From NCBI RefSeq assembly GCF_020736845.1, contig NZ_JAFFQR010000005.1, forward strand, positions 1 to 64,000: a DNA stretch of 64,000 bases. The letters run 5' to 3'. This stretch comes from Paenibacillus farraposensis. Lineage in GTDB: Bacteria > Bacillota > Bacilli > Paenibacillales > Paenibacillaceae. A model generated the notes under the pieces. That model was not told the DNA's origin, searched no databases, and worked only from the letters and a program-made list of their open reading frames with translations. This document shows, in pieces, positions 1 to 8,226 of this stretch (position 1 is the stretch's first letter; every line of letters starts with the position of its first letter). The translations under genes were made by a program, and so were the position numbers.

Positions 1-136
1 ATTATAAATCTCATAATGGATTTTGCGAACAAAATCCGTACTCACTCGTTGTTCAGTTTTCAAAGATCAAACAATCTATGAAGTCTTTTATGATCTTCAC
101 TTTGTTTCACCACTTCATCTCAGCGGCGACTTTTAT
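1..136 (-). other. rRNA operon leader, running off the left edge
   Basis: Read on the minus strand, this stretch follows a strong promoter and contains the CTTTGAAAACTGAACA element typical of the antitermination leader before 16S rRNA in Bacillales. At 18-37 there is a perfect 8-bp hairpin with a UUCG loop. The 16S gene itself is not reached, so it should begin just outside the window. An open frame covering this stretch on the plus strand is AT-rich and looks non-coding. Confidence 0.7.
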
Positions 137-165
137 AATATATCATCTCTTTTTGAATTTTGCAA
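137..165 (-). promoter_or_regulatory. Promoter of the off-window rRNA operon
   Basis: On the minus strand, -35 TTGCAA (160-165) is separated by 17 bp from -10 TATATT (137-142). The region just upstream (to the right) is very A/T-rich with runs of A and T, as expected for an UP element of a strong rrn promoter. It drives transcription leftward out of the window. Confidence 0.65.
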
Positions 166-306
166 GAGTTTTTTTAAAATCTTTTTTTTGAGCAAATCCT
201 TCAAAAAGGGACGAAAACTAATTTACCATGAATACATAATCGAGTCAATACTTTTTTTATCAGAGGCTACTGCGGAAATAACACTAATTTTCCTATAAGT
301 CATTCT
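166..306. other. AT-rich intergenic region upstream of the rRNA promoter
   Basis: No gene is visible here. The stretch is AT-rich with A and T tracts and probably supplies the upstream element of the rRNA promoter and the 3' flank of the small gene that ends at 307. Confidence 0.4.
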
Positions 307-537
307 TTATTGTTTGCTCTGAGGAACACGCCCTCTGGGGGCATATTTGGACAGCTCCTTAGCAGGCGCAAAGCGGGCATACATGCGAAAGACTGTTTTA
401 TATCGAAGCGCAATTGCATAACGAATATCCTGGTCTAACCGAGTATCACTCATATCAAGCAGCATTTCATCGAGCTCCTTACGAAGAACGTAGTCCAGTT
501 CCTTGCATTCTTTTTCGTTAAACAGCATTCCCAGCAT
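307..537 (-). CDS. Small conserved-looking hypothetical protein
   Basis: Encodes about 76 residues, soluble, charged and probably helical (LFNEKECKELDYVLRKELDE...), with no signal peptide or metal motif. I chose the ATG at 535-537 because AGGGAG lies 9 bases upstream; a longer start at 561 would place that site inside the gene. It lies between the SpoIIM-family gene and the rRNA promoter, reading the same way as both. The composition looks coding, but I do not recognise a characterised family. Confidence 0.6.
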   Translation of the reverse strand: MLGMLFNEKECKELDYVLRKELDEMLLDMSDTRLDQDIRYAIALRYKTVFRMYARFAPAKELSKYAPRGRVPQSKQ

Positions 538-729
538 ATGACCATACTCCCTTATCAACATATTAGATCGAACTTATATTTGCTCAACTATTGTTCCAAT
601 CTGTACCTGTTTTTAAACTCGATTGCTAGGGTTTCAAACTTCTTATGATTTGTTGTAAGTTTTTTCTTTAAGCTCTCCCCTTTGTTATGTTCAATTTTCA
701 GTAAATATATAAATAAATGGCCGCAATTT

Positions 730-1344
730 TTAATGTGACAATAACCGATAAGTTATGCCGCTCTCAATTGCAGATGCGACAAGCAGCAAGATGACAGACC
801 ATATAGACACAGTCAACGTCTGTTTTATAAAGACCTCCCACGTTTGACCACTTCTTTTTCGTTTCAATCCTATAGCTGAGCCAATCGCAGACATTGTTTT
901 CATCCCAAACTTCATACCAAAGGCGCAAGCGACAATCAAAACTGGCAATTCAATTACACCATGAGGAAGTAGTCCTTTTACGACAATCTCGTACATGCTT
1001 CTTCCCATATCTTCCTGTAGATGCACTACAAATCCTAAAACCATCCCATTTACAATTAAAAAAATAAACGGCACGATTCCTAATAATGCTCCTGCAAATA
1101 TCACGAGTACACACTTGATGGCATTATTAAAAAAGATAAACACAAAAAAACTCCATTGAGGATGATCAGATTGCTGCAAACGTTGAGCTACAGTTCCCAA
1201 CCCCTTTATTTGTTGGGCCAACATGGACTGAATAGCGCCTGTGCTTAGCCAGCCTACTGCAATACTAATACAAAAGAGAAGCGCAGAAGCCAAAATGAAC
1301 CGTCTGGTCGTATATATATCGCGAAAAAATGCTTTTAATCCCAT
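730..1344 (-). CDS. SpoIIM-family (DUF95) membrane protein
   Basis: A 204-residue integral membrane protein with a first membrane segment near residues 14-35, a hydrophobic core near 66-110 that holds the family signature (NNAIK...GALLG...NGMVLG), and a further segment near 180-197. Stage II sporulation protein M belongs to this family and takes part in engulfment. In B. subtilis the equivalent place between gerD and pdaB holds kbaA, a membrane protein of similar size that activates KinB signalling, so a role in sporulation entry is also possible. The ATG is preceded by GGAGGG. Family is fairly clear; the precise role is not. Confidence 0.7.
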   Translation of the reverse strand: MGLKAFFRDIYTTRRFILASALLFCISIAVGWLSTGAIQSMLAQQIKGLGTVAQRLQQSDHPQWSFFVFIFFNNAIKCVLVIFAGALLGIVPFIFLIVNGMVLGFVVHLQEDMGRSMYEIVVKGLLPHGVIELPVLIVACAFGMKFGMKTMSAIGSAIGLKRKRSGQTWEVFIKQTLTVSIWSVILLLVASAIESGITYRLLSH

Positions 1345-1444
1345 TCATTAATCCCTCCTGTAAGTCTGATGGCATAATTGACAACCCCCTGCATAGCTTT
1401 AAGTAAACAAGCACTTCATAGGAAGAAAGGGGCATCATAAAACT

Positions 1445-2224
1445 ATGAATTCTTTTTTCTATGTTCTAAACGGAAAAAAAATCAAGCGGTTCTTTATCGT
1501 CATAGCTGCTGCCGTCTTTGCTATCGGGGTCATCTATGTTGAAACTGATAATATTACCGTTTTTTCCGAGGAAACACCATCTGCGGTTTATAGTGTACCC
1601 ACTGCCAAAAAGCTAATTGCTCTCACCTTTGACATCAGTTGGGGGGATAAGCGTACTGCTCCTATATTAAAGGTTCTTGAAGATAAAAAAGTGACCAAGG
1701 CCACTTTTTTTCTTTCTTCCCCATGGAGTAAAACACATCCAGATCTTGTAAATCAAATTAAAGACAGCGGATTTGAGATCGGAAGTCATGGCCATAAACA
1801 CGAAAATTACAGCAGTTTAAGCGATGAAGAGATTCGCAAACAAATATCAACTGCTCACACTACACTAACCGAACTGACCGGGCAAGCACCAAAGTTGATT
1901 CGTATGCCTAATGGGGACTTTGACAAAAGAGTTCTTCAAGTGGCCAGCACTTTAGGCTACAAAACCATTCAATGGGATACCGATTCCTTGGATTGGAAAA
2001 ATCCCGGCACTCAGGTTATTATTGACCGTGTTGTAAATAAAGCGCATCCCGGTGACATCGTTCTTCTTCATGCCAGTGATTCCTGCAAGCAAACTCATGA
2101 AGCATTGCCAGTTATTATTGACAAGCTGCGTGCACAAGGCTATGAATTCGTAACGGTATCTGAATTGCTTCAACAAGGTACATTAAAAGGCAAAGAGGTT
2201 CGTGATCAGGCTACAGGCCTTTAA
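1445..2224 (+). CDS. pdaB: PdaB-type sporulation polysaccharide deacetylase
   Basis: A 259-residue NodB-fold protein with an N-terminal membrane anchor (about residues 14-31). Motifs are TFDISWGDK at 61-69, SHGHKHE at 114-120 with the HxxxH metal pair, RMPNGDFD at 153-160, and the closing VLLHASD near 206-212. The first motif has a single Asp followed by Ile, as in PdaB, instead of the usual Asp-Asp. PdaB is needed to maintain spores after late sporulation, presumably through cortex peptidoglycan. The gene is on the plus strand, divergent from the SpoIIM-family gene and upstream of gerD, as in B. subtilis. The start has AGGAAGAAAGGGG upstream. Confidence 0.9.
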   Translation: MNSFFYVLNGKKIKRFFIVIAAAVFAIGVIYVETDNITVFSEETPSAVYSVPTAKKLIALTFDISWGDKRTAPILKVLEDKKVTKATFFLSSPWSKTHPDLVNQIKDSGFEIGSHGHKHENYSSLSDEEIRKQISTAHTTLTELTGQAPKLIRMPNGDFDKRVLQVASTLGYKTIQWDTDSLDWKNPGTQVIIDRVVNKAHPGDIVLLHASDSCKQTHEALPVIIDKLRAQGYEFVTVSELLQQGTLKGKEVRDQATGL

Positions 2225-2331
2225 GGAGTTATTTTACATCGTTCTCAGCAAAAAACCAAAACCCAACCGACATATTTCTCCTCATTCGTTCGCATACTAT
2301 CCACATTCATTCATGAAGGAGGAATACGGCC

Positions 2332-3105
2332 ATGAATTGGACTCGTTTGCGATATGTCAGCCTGATATGCGTACTGGGCGTTGCACTGGGCGGCTGTGGC
2401 TCGGATCAGAGTTCTTCACCTCCCCAGAACAGTTATAAAGAGACGAAAACGATGGTAGTCGATATCCTGAAAAGCGATGATGGAAAAAAAGCCATAGAAG
2501 AGGCTCTGACCGGGCAAAGCAGTTCATCCAAGGAAGGACAATCGGGCCAATCCGGTGAAGAAGGCGAGTCTGGTGCTGGATCTGGTGGCAGTTCCGGAGG
2601 TGGATCCGGCGGTGCTTCAGGTGGCATGGGAATGAAAATGCTTATGCCTGCACAATCGGCTGAGCAGATGAAAATTGCAGTCAAGGATACGCTCGTTTCA
2701 CCTGAGTATAAAAAAGAAATCGAAAAAATTATGACCGACCCGCGTTTTGCCGGAGAATTTGCCAAAGCGATCAATAGCCAAAACAAACAGCTTCATATGC
2801 AGCTTATAAAGGATCCATCTTATCAGAAGTCCATTGAGTCCATGCTTAAGTCGCCAGAGCTGACCAAGATGTACATGGACCTGACTAAAACCCCTGAGTA
2901 TCGCAAACAAGCTATGACTGTCATGCATGATGCTATGCAAAGTCCGATTTTCCGGCTTGAGGTGATGAATTTACTCAAAACTGTCGTACAAGAGGAGCTT
3001 CAGCCTAAGGTTGAGAAAAAAAGTCCTGGAGGCACAAGCGGCCAAAAGCAAGGCGGCGGCGGGGGTGGCGGCGGGGGTCAAGGCGAACAAGGAGGAGGTC
3101 AATAA
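2332..3105 (+). CDS. gerD: Spore germination lipoprotein GerD
   Basis: A 257-residue lipoprotein with a type II signal peptide and lipobox LGGC (Cys22). The middle is helical and charged (about 95-215), as in GerD, which clusters nutrient germinant receptors in the spore inner membrane. It is flanked by two low-complexity stretches, Ser/Gly-rich at about 60-100 and a Gly/Gln-rich tail from about 230. AAGGAGG lies just before the ATG. It converges on salA, with a shared terminator between them, the same arrangement as in Bacillus. Confidence 0.9.
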   Translation: MNWTRLRYVSLICVLGVALGGCGSDQSSSPPQNSYKETKTMVVDILKSDDGKKAIEEALTGQSSSSKEGQSGQSGEEGESGAGSGGSSGGGSGGASGGMGMKMLMPAQSAEQMKIAVKDTLVSPEYKKEIEKIMTDPRFAGEFAKAINSQNKQLHMQLIKDPSYQKSIESMLKSPELTKMYMDLTKTPEYRKQAMTVMHDAMQSPIFRLEVMNLLKTVVQEELQPKVEKKSPGGTSGQKQGGGGGGGGGQGEQGGGQ

Positions 3106-3106
3106 T

Positions 3107-3136
3107 AAAAAGGCTGGTTGCGCAACCAGCCTTTTT
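3107..3136. terminator. Bidirectional terminator between gerD and salA
   Basis: A perfect 20-bp palindrome (3112-3131) flanked by A5 on the left and T6 on the right forms a strong hairpin with a U tract on either strand. It serves both converging genes. Confidence 0.9.
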
Positions 3137-3138
3137 TC

Positions 3139-4245
3139 TTATTCAGATTCGGCGTGCAATGCCGTAATTTGAGCGGCGATATCGTTATAAATAGCTCCCG
3201 TTGCCGATTCAGGTTTATATACAGAAGGCGAAAAATCAGCTTCTGAAGGATGATTATCCGGAATTCCCAACGGGATCTGCGCCAGTAGCTTGGTATGGAG
3301 AGTATCAGCTAGCATAGCCCCTCCTCCACGGCCGAAAACATAATCCTTTTCACCAGTAAAGGATACATAATAGGACATATTCTCCACAACGCCAATGATT
3401 TTATGATCCGTTTGGAGCGCCATCGCGCCCGCACGCGCTGCCACAAAGGCGGCCGTCGCATGAGGAGTAGTGACGATGATTTCTTCGCTCTGCGGAATCA
3501 TTTGATGTACGTCAAGCGCTACATCCCCGGTACCCGGCGGTAAATCGAGGATCATATAGTCCAGTTTCCCCCATTGGACATCACTAAAGAACTGTCTGAG
3601 CATTCTTCCCAGCATAGGACCTCTCCAGATAACAGGACTGTTCTCTCTGACAAAGAAGCCCATAGACATGAGCTTGACACCAAACCTCTCCACCGGCTGA
3701 ATAATTCCTTCTTCTACAACAGGAACATCCTCCGTCCCAATCATATCCGGCACACTAAAGCCATAGATATCGGCATCAATCAAACCGACACGTTTACCCT
3801 GCCTGGCTAAAGCAGCCGCTAAATTTACAGCTACCGTTGACTTCCCTACACCACCTTTTCCACTCGCAATGGCAATAAAACGAACGCCAGATGCCGGATT
3901 AAGCAGTTCATGTTCTTCCATACCTGCAGCATGTCCTTTGGTTAAAACGGGATCAGTTGTTGCTTCGGGCGCGCCCTCTGTTTGAATAGCGGATCTTTCA
4001 TACTCAGAGGCTTCACGAATACGAATATGAACGTGACTCACCCCTGCCTCCTCCAACCTCTGTCGGATTTCCCTCTCCAACTCTGTCCGTTCCTTTTCCC
4101 CGGTATCCAGACTAACCACAGTCAAGGATACGTGTTCCTCTTTTACAACAATATCCCGAATAAAATGAAGATCAACCAGGCTACGGCCTGTATGAGGCTC
4201 TCGCACCTGTTGAAGTAGCTCTATAACTTGCTCTCTGGATTGCAT
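3139..4245 (-). CDS. salA: Mrp/NBP35-family P-loop ATPase (SalA)
   Basis: A 368-residue protein with an N-terminal MIP18/DUF59 domain (about 1-85) and a ParA/MinD-like ATPase domain with deviant Walker A GKGGVGKST at 129-137, LIDADIYG, and LDLPPGTGD. Mrp proteins usually carry Fe-S clusters through a CxxC pair, but this protein contains no cysteine at all. In B. subtilis the gene in this position (salA) is a regulator that represses scoC and raises exoenzyme output, so a regulatory role is a reasonable inference. It lies downstream of cwlD in the same direction. Confidence 0.85.
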   Translation of the reverse strand: MQSREQVIELLQQVREPHTGRSLVDLHFIRDIVVKEEHVSLTVVSLDTGEKERTELEREIRQRLEEAGVSHVHIRIREASEYERSAIQTEGAPEATTDPVLTKGHAAGMEEHELLNPASGVRFIAIASGKGGVGKSTVAVNLAAALARQGKRVGLIDADIYGFSVPDMIGTEDVPVVEEGIIQPVERFGVKLMSMGFFVRENSPVIWRGPMLGRMLRQFFSDVQWGKLDYMILDLPPGTGDVALDVHQMIPQSEEIIVTTPHATAAFVAARAGAMALQTDHKIIGVVENMSYYVSFTGEKDYVFGRGGGAMLADTLHTKLLAQIPLGIPDNHPSEADFSPSVYKPESATGAIYNDIAAQITALHAESE

Positions 4246-4305
4246 GAATAATCAGCACCTCTGCTCCAATGAATTTACGTAGTTGTAAACAATTATAGTA
4301 TACCA

Positions 4306-5082
4306 CTATCTGACTTTAGATGCTGACGATACCCCCTTTTCTCCAGCGCTATAACGTAAAATCCCCTTGTAGATGGATGCCGCTACCTGTCGCTGATAGG
4401 TTTCATCACTCAGCCGTCTAGCCTCCTCAGGATGAGATAAAAATCCGACTTCTACTAGAGCAGATGGCATTTTGAGTGCCTTCAACAAATACACTGTATC
4501 CACCGTCTTGGCCACTCTGTCCGTGTTTTCCATATTGCGCTTAATCTCCTCCTGAATAAGGGAGGCCAGATTCTCATTATCCTTATGGTTGGGAACATAA
4601 AAGGTTTGCGCTCCACTCCAACGGCTGGATGGGATACTGTTCATGTGAATGCTCAAAAAAAGGTCCGCTTTATGCTCCTCAATCATGCGCACACGCTGTT
4701 TTAAATCCTCTGTTTTTCTTCTTGAATAGCCTTTGGTTTCCGGTTGAGCCAAATCGCGGTCATCCTCACGTGTCATAACGACAACAGCTCCTGCTTGTTG
4801 CAGGTAATCCCGCAAATATAGAGCAATCGCCAGGTTAATATCTTTTTCAATGATCCCCGCCTTGCTAACTGCCCCTCCATCAGGCCCTCCATGTCCTGCA
4901 TCTATAGCAATTACTTTACCTGCAAGCGGAAGACTCCAGTGGGTCCAGGCTCTCGAAGCAGGTATCTCATATATAACCAGCACAATAAACAGAACGGCGA
5001 GACAACAGCCCAATAGCATTTTTTGCAGCGTTCGATAGCGAATCCACAGTGTAACCTCATGTTTACGATTATTTTTTTGCAC
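4306..5082 (-). CDS. cwlD: Germination-specific N-acetylmuramoyl-L-alanine amidase
   Basis: A 258-residue Amidase_3 enzyme with an N-terminal signal anchor (about 20-43). Zinc and catalytic residues are visible in DAGHGG, the Glu of IEKDINLA, SIHMNS and the final VEVGFLS. CwlD acts in the developing spore with PdaA to make the muramic-delta-lactam of the cortex, which marks it for lytic enzymes at germination. The start is GTG, 9 bases after GGAGGTG. It sits between sat and salA; in B. subtilis it follows rpsI at a short distance. Confidence 0.92.
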   Translation of the reverse strand: MQKNNRKHEVTLWIRYRTLQKMLLGCCLAVLFIVLVIYEIPASRAWTHWSLPLAGKVIAIDAGHGGPDGGAVSKAGIIEKDINLAIALYLRDYLQQAGAVVVMTREDDRDLAQPETKGYSRRKTEDLKQRVRMIEEHKADLFLSIHMNSIPSSRWSGAQTFYVPNHKDNENLASLIQEEIKRNMENTDRVAKTVDTVYLLKALKMPSALVEVGFLSHPEEARRLSDETYQRQVAASIYKGILRYSAGEKGVSSASKVR

Positions 5083-5150
5083 AACAAAACACCTCCGTCC
5101 TATACAGATACTAATGATCTATATGGGACGAGGCGGACAAATAGTACAAT

Positions 5151-6320
5151 TTAGGAAGGAACAAATTCTTTCATGCCCTCTATCAGCACTTGAGCAACTT
5201 CAGGTCGTGTAAACTCAGGCGGCGGACAAACACCAGAGCGTAGCAATCCCCGTACCTTGGTGCCTGAAAGCGCCAAATGATGCTCCTTTGGATGAGGGCA
5301 GGTTTTGCTTGAAGCCATATTTCCACAACGGGTGCAATAAAAGCTATGCTCAAAAAATAATGGAGTAATGCCCAGCTCCTCAGGAGTGAAATCTCCGAAA
5401 ATCTCCTGCGCTTCGTAGGTGCCATAATAGTCTCCTACACCAGCGTGATCTCTTCCAACAATAAAATGGGTGCAGCCATAGTTTTTACGCACAATCGCAT
5501 GGAAAATAGCCTCTCTTGGACCCGCATACCGCATAGCAGCAGGAAACACCCCCAGAAAAGCCCGATCAGCCGGGTAATAATGGTCCAGCAGCACCAGATA
5601 GCTGCTCATACGTACATCTGCCGGAACATCATCTGATTTGGTTTCACCAACGAGCGGATTTAGAAATAGCCCATCAACTATCTCCATGGCGCTTTTTTGG
5701 ATGTACTCATGCGCACGGTGTACCGGATTACGTGTTTGGAAACCGACTACTGTTTTCCAGCCCTTTTCGGCAAAATGTTGGCGCGTTTGAGCTGGTGTGT
5801 AATAAAAATCGCTAAACTGCGCAGGTTCTGGTCGATTCAGTACTTGTACGGAGCCACCCACATAAGTAGCTGGGCGATCTAGAAGTTTTTTCACACCAGG
5901 ATGAGCCGGATCATCCGTTTTGAATACACGTCTGGCTTCCTCGGCCTGATCAGCCTGATAAATACTCTCAATATCAAGCACGGCATAGATGGTTGCACCT
6001 GTTTCACCTACTAAGGCAACTTGCTGGCCTACGTGTAGCTCACTGGCTATGCTCTCTGTAACTGCAAGCGTGATGGGAATACTCCAGACTGTGCCATCGG
6101 CAAGACGCATTTCCGTAACCACTGACCGATAGTCAGTCTCATTCATAAACCCGGTTAAGGGGGAAAATGCCCCTACTCCAATCAAGTCCAGGTCCGAAAT
6201 AGTCCACGAGTTTACTCGGATCGGAAACAATTCATGCGCAGCCTGCAAAAGTGTTTTTTGCTCCGGGCCTGTTATGATTCTATTAACTAGCGTTCCGCCA
6301 TGCGGAAGAATTGCAGTCAT
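5151..6320 (-). CDS. sat: Sulfate adenylyltransferase (ATP sulfurylase)
   Basis: A 389-residue homo-oligomeric-type ATP sulfurylase, which makes adenylylsulfate (APS) from ATP and sulfate in the cytoplasm. Nucleotide-binding motifs are QTRNP (195-199) followed by HRAH (201-204) and GRDHAG (289-294). A likely zinc site, FYCTRCG...CPH, lies at about 328-343, as in many bacterial Sat proteins. It is not the CysND type. It is just downstream of cysH with a short gap of about 50 bases, so the two probably form one transcript. RBS AAGGAAGTG. Confidence 0.95.
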   Translation of the reverse strand: MTAILPHGGTLVNRIITGPEQKTLLQAAHELFPIRVNSWTISDLDLIGVGAFSPLTGFMNETDYRSVVTEMRLADGTVWSIPITLAVTESIASELHVGQQVALVGETGATIYAVLDIESIYQADQAEEARRVFKTDDPAHPGVKKLLDRPATYVGGSVQVLNRPEPAQFSDFYYTPAQTRQHFAEKGWKTVVGFQTRNPVHRAHEYIQKSAMEIVDGLFLNPLVGETKSDDVPADVRMSSYLVLLDHYYPADRAFLGVFPAAMRYAGPREAIFHAIVRKNYGCTHFIVGRDHAGVGDYYGTYEAQEIFGDFTPEELGITPLFFEHSFYCTRCGNMASSKTCPHPKEHHLALSGTKVRGLLRSGVCPPPEFTRPEVAQVLIEGMKEFVPS

Positions 6321-6372
6321 AATGCACTTCCTTTCTAATTATTAGTACAATTCAAAGCTAAGGTATGCAAAT

Positions 6373-7065
6373 TTATTGATGGAGCCCGCATTCGGTTTTC
6401 TCATTGCCTGACCAGCGGCCTGCACGTGGGTCTTCACCTGGTAAGACTTGACGTGTGCATTGCTCGCATCCGATGCTTGGAAAATTGCGATCATGCAACG
6501 GATTATACAACACTTGATGAGTATGGATATAATTCCATACATCTTCCGACTGCCAGCTCGCCAGTGGATTGAATTTAACAAGTCCAAATTTCTGGTCATA
6601 CTCCACCTTTTTTGCATTGGCACGGGTAGGTGCCTGGTCGCGGCGAATGCCGGTAATCCAGGCATCGTATTGGGACAAAATACGTGTCAGCGGCTCAACC
6701 TTGCGTATTCCGCAGCATGCGTTGGGATCTGATTTCCACAGCTCCTCTCCATGCTCAGCTGCTTGCTCTTCGGGAGTCATTAGAGGAGACACCCGTACAA
6801 ACTCCAAATTGTATCTATGCTTGAGCCGATCTCGTGTATCATACGTTTCTTGAAAATGAAAATCAGTGTCCAAGTAAAAAATGTCGGTAGAGGGACTAAT
6901 TTTTTGTAGCATATCTACAAGTACTATATCTTCCGCACCAAAGCTGCAAGCAAAGGTGAGATTAGGGAATGTTTGAACAGCATACCGGATAACTTCCTCG
7001 GGAGTTGCCTCTTCCAGCTCAACCGCTTTGACTTTAATCAATGCTTCTTTCTCCAATAAGTTCAT
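6373..7065 (-). CDS. cysH: APS/PAPS reductase, [4Fe-4S] type
   Basis: A 230-residue reductase that turns APS (or PAPS) into sulfite with thioredoxin as electron donor. The PP-loop-like start reads TFACSFGAED. Cys pairs at 117-118 (CC) and 200/203 (GCEQC) are the four ligands of a [4Fe-4S] cluster, which marks the APS-using branch, and the catalytic tail ECGLH is present. I chose the ATG at 7063-7065 because GGAGG lies upstream; a further in-frame ATG at 7107 lacks a ribosome site. With sat it forms a short path from sulfate to sulfite; no APS kinase gene is next to it. Confidence 0.93.
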   Translation of the reverse strand: MNLLEKEALIKVKAVELEEATPEEVIRYAVQTFPNLTFACSFGAEDIVLVDMLQKISPSTDIFYLDTDFHFQETYDTRDRLKHRYNLEFVRVSPLMTPEEQAAEHGEELWKSDPNACCGIRKVEPLTRILSQYDAWITGIRRDQAPTRANAKKVEYDQKFGLVKFNPLASWQSEDVWNYIHTHQVLYNPLHDRNFPSIGCEQCTRQVLPGEDPRAGRWSGNEKTECGLHQ

Positions 7066-7143
7066 GCCTAATTCGCCTCCATCTGAAGATTCATAAATAA
7101 GTACCATGTTCTAAATACCGACTAAACTAATAAGAATAAGTAA

Positions 7144-7171
7144 AGTATAAAACTTTCATACTCATTGTCAA
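7144..7171 (-). promoter_or_regulatory. Promoter of cysH-sat
   Basis: On the minus strand, -35 TTGACA (7166-7171) and -10 TATACT (7144-7149) are spaced by 16 bp. It lies about 80 bases before the cysH start. I saw no clear riboswitch fold between it and cysH. Confidence 0.65.
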
Positions 7172-7433
7172 TCCAGAGCAATATACCCTGATATAAACAT
7201 TATTCAGTCCGAAGTGAGCAGAAACGCTGTTCTGCCAGTATTCTAACCCCAGATCCTTTGCATCCAGTCAAATTCCGTGAGCTTATATAAAATATTTTTA
7301 TAAAATACATTTGGAAAAGCAGGCCGAACATTACTTACGCTTCAAGCCTCTCTCAGGCTAAAGTTCAGCTTCTATTTAAACGCCTAAAGTAAAGGGATTC
7401 TAAGCGTTTTTCCAAAGAGTCTTTGATGAAACG
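7172..7433. other. Intergenic region between cysH and the island
   Basis: No gene is seen. It contains a small inverted repeat (AGCCT/AGGCT near 7347-7361) and AAACGC/GCGTTT arms nearer the duplicated rpsI end. These may be remains of the original sequence downstream of rpsI, including its terminator, before the island entered. Confidence 0.4.
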
Positions 7434-7493
7434 ATTAACGTTTCGAGAATTGTGGTGCACGACGAGCAGCTTTGAGACCGTATTTTTACGTTC
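7434..7493 (-). repeat. Left attachment-site copy: duplicated 3' end of rpsI
   Basis: Sixty bases match the 3' end of the real rpsI (11825-11885) with one substitution and one base missing in a T run. On the minus strand it still encodes the S9 tail [11 protein letters not shown] and the stop codon. A duplicated gene end with an integrase gene beside the other copy is the normal signature of site-specific integration, so this is taken as the far att site. Confidence 0.85.
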
Positions 7494-7906
7494 GAAAATA
7501 TAACGTTAGGATGCGTTCAGTTTTCCGCAGTATAGATAGGAAAGAAAAATTTTGTTTCCGATTATTTAGGGCCTATTCTGGTTCAAATATGGTAAAAATA
7601 CGGTCAAAAAAAGAAACCTCTGCTGACCTTGAAGACGGCAGGAGTTTCTTTTATATTTTTCTATGGAACCAATTTGGATTGACTATATGAAACATTAATA
7701 ACAGAATCATCAAAGAGAACTATATTATATCCCCCCGTGTAACTTCCTTATCATTTGTAACTCTCATCGTTATAGTTAAATCTGAATAACTCGGCTGCCA
7801 AGTCTTGTGTGTTTGCATCCCTTTGTAGAGAACATAATCATTTTTTTCAGTTAAAACTTATCTTCCTCCTACTTTATAACAATACATAACTGACCTGCCT
7901 TAACCG
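7494..7906. other. Island left flank, no intact gene
   Basis: AT-rich and without a convincing gene. A pair of ATGGT/CGGTCA repeats at 7589-7606 resembles one near the other island end. A hairpin at 7610-7651 (arms AAAGAAACC and GTTTCTTT) followed by a T-rich stretch looks like a terminator on the plus strand. The rest holds nothing I recognise. Confidence 0.5.
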
Positions 7907-8161
7907 CTAAATATTTAACGGCCTGGTGAAACTTTCTGCGCCAGCTCCAGCATAATTACGCTCTACCCATGCATAGGCGTCCTGGGCCAGTTGCCCGATA
8001 AGGTTACGCTGTTCCACAGAAAAACGTGCCTCGTATACGGGTTTAAGCTTGCGGTATAATACAGTGCCAAGAGTCAGCCCTTCGATAGTAGCCAGACTTA
8101 CGACAGACAGTGTAATTGTGGTAATGTCTTGTTCGATCACGAATATTTGTTGTCTTCGCAA
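7907..8161 (-). pseudogene. Holin-like (LLH family) fragment
   Basis: Up to 84 residues from a TTG codon. A hydrophobic segment is followed by YEARFSVEQRNLIGQLAQDA and YAWVERNYAG, which resembles the C-terminal part of LLH-type phage holins. The 5' end stops exactly where an inverted repeat of the neighbouring cassette begins (8161), and no ribosome site is visible, so the start has probably been lost. The tail after Gly-Ala-Glu also looks altered. It is a lysis-module relic; the family call is tentative. Confidence 0.45.
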
Positions 8162-8184
8162 AATAAAGTATTAGACTGGCAGCG
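8161..8184 (+). repeat. Left inverted repeat of the TetR-nitroreductase cassette
   Basis: Starts AAATAAAGTATTAGACTGGC. Its reverse complement recurs, imperfectly, at 9712-9735, 9770-9788 and 9834-9858, on the far side of the two cargo genes. Confidence 0.6.
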
Positions 8185-8226
8185 GCATTAAACGAACGGG
8201 CTGCAGATAATGTAATAGACACAGAC

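Noticed and set aside
23-298. Open frame over the rRNA leader
   Set aside because: AT-rich, Phe/Ser-rich product, no ribosome site, and it overlaps the rrn promoter and leader on the other strand.
7066-7165. S-box or other sulfur riboswitch before cysH
   Set aside because: Only about 75 bases lie between the -10 box and the start, without the conserved S-box elements.
7472-7690. Plus-strand open frame next to the left att copy
   Set aside because: It begins within the duplicated rpsI end, has no ribosome site and runs through a terminator-like hairpin.
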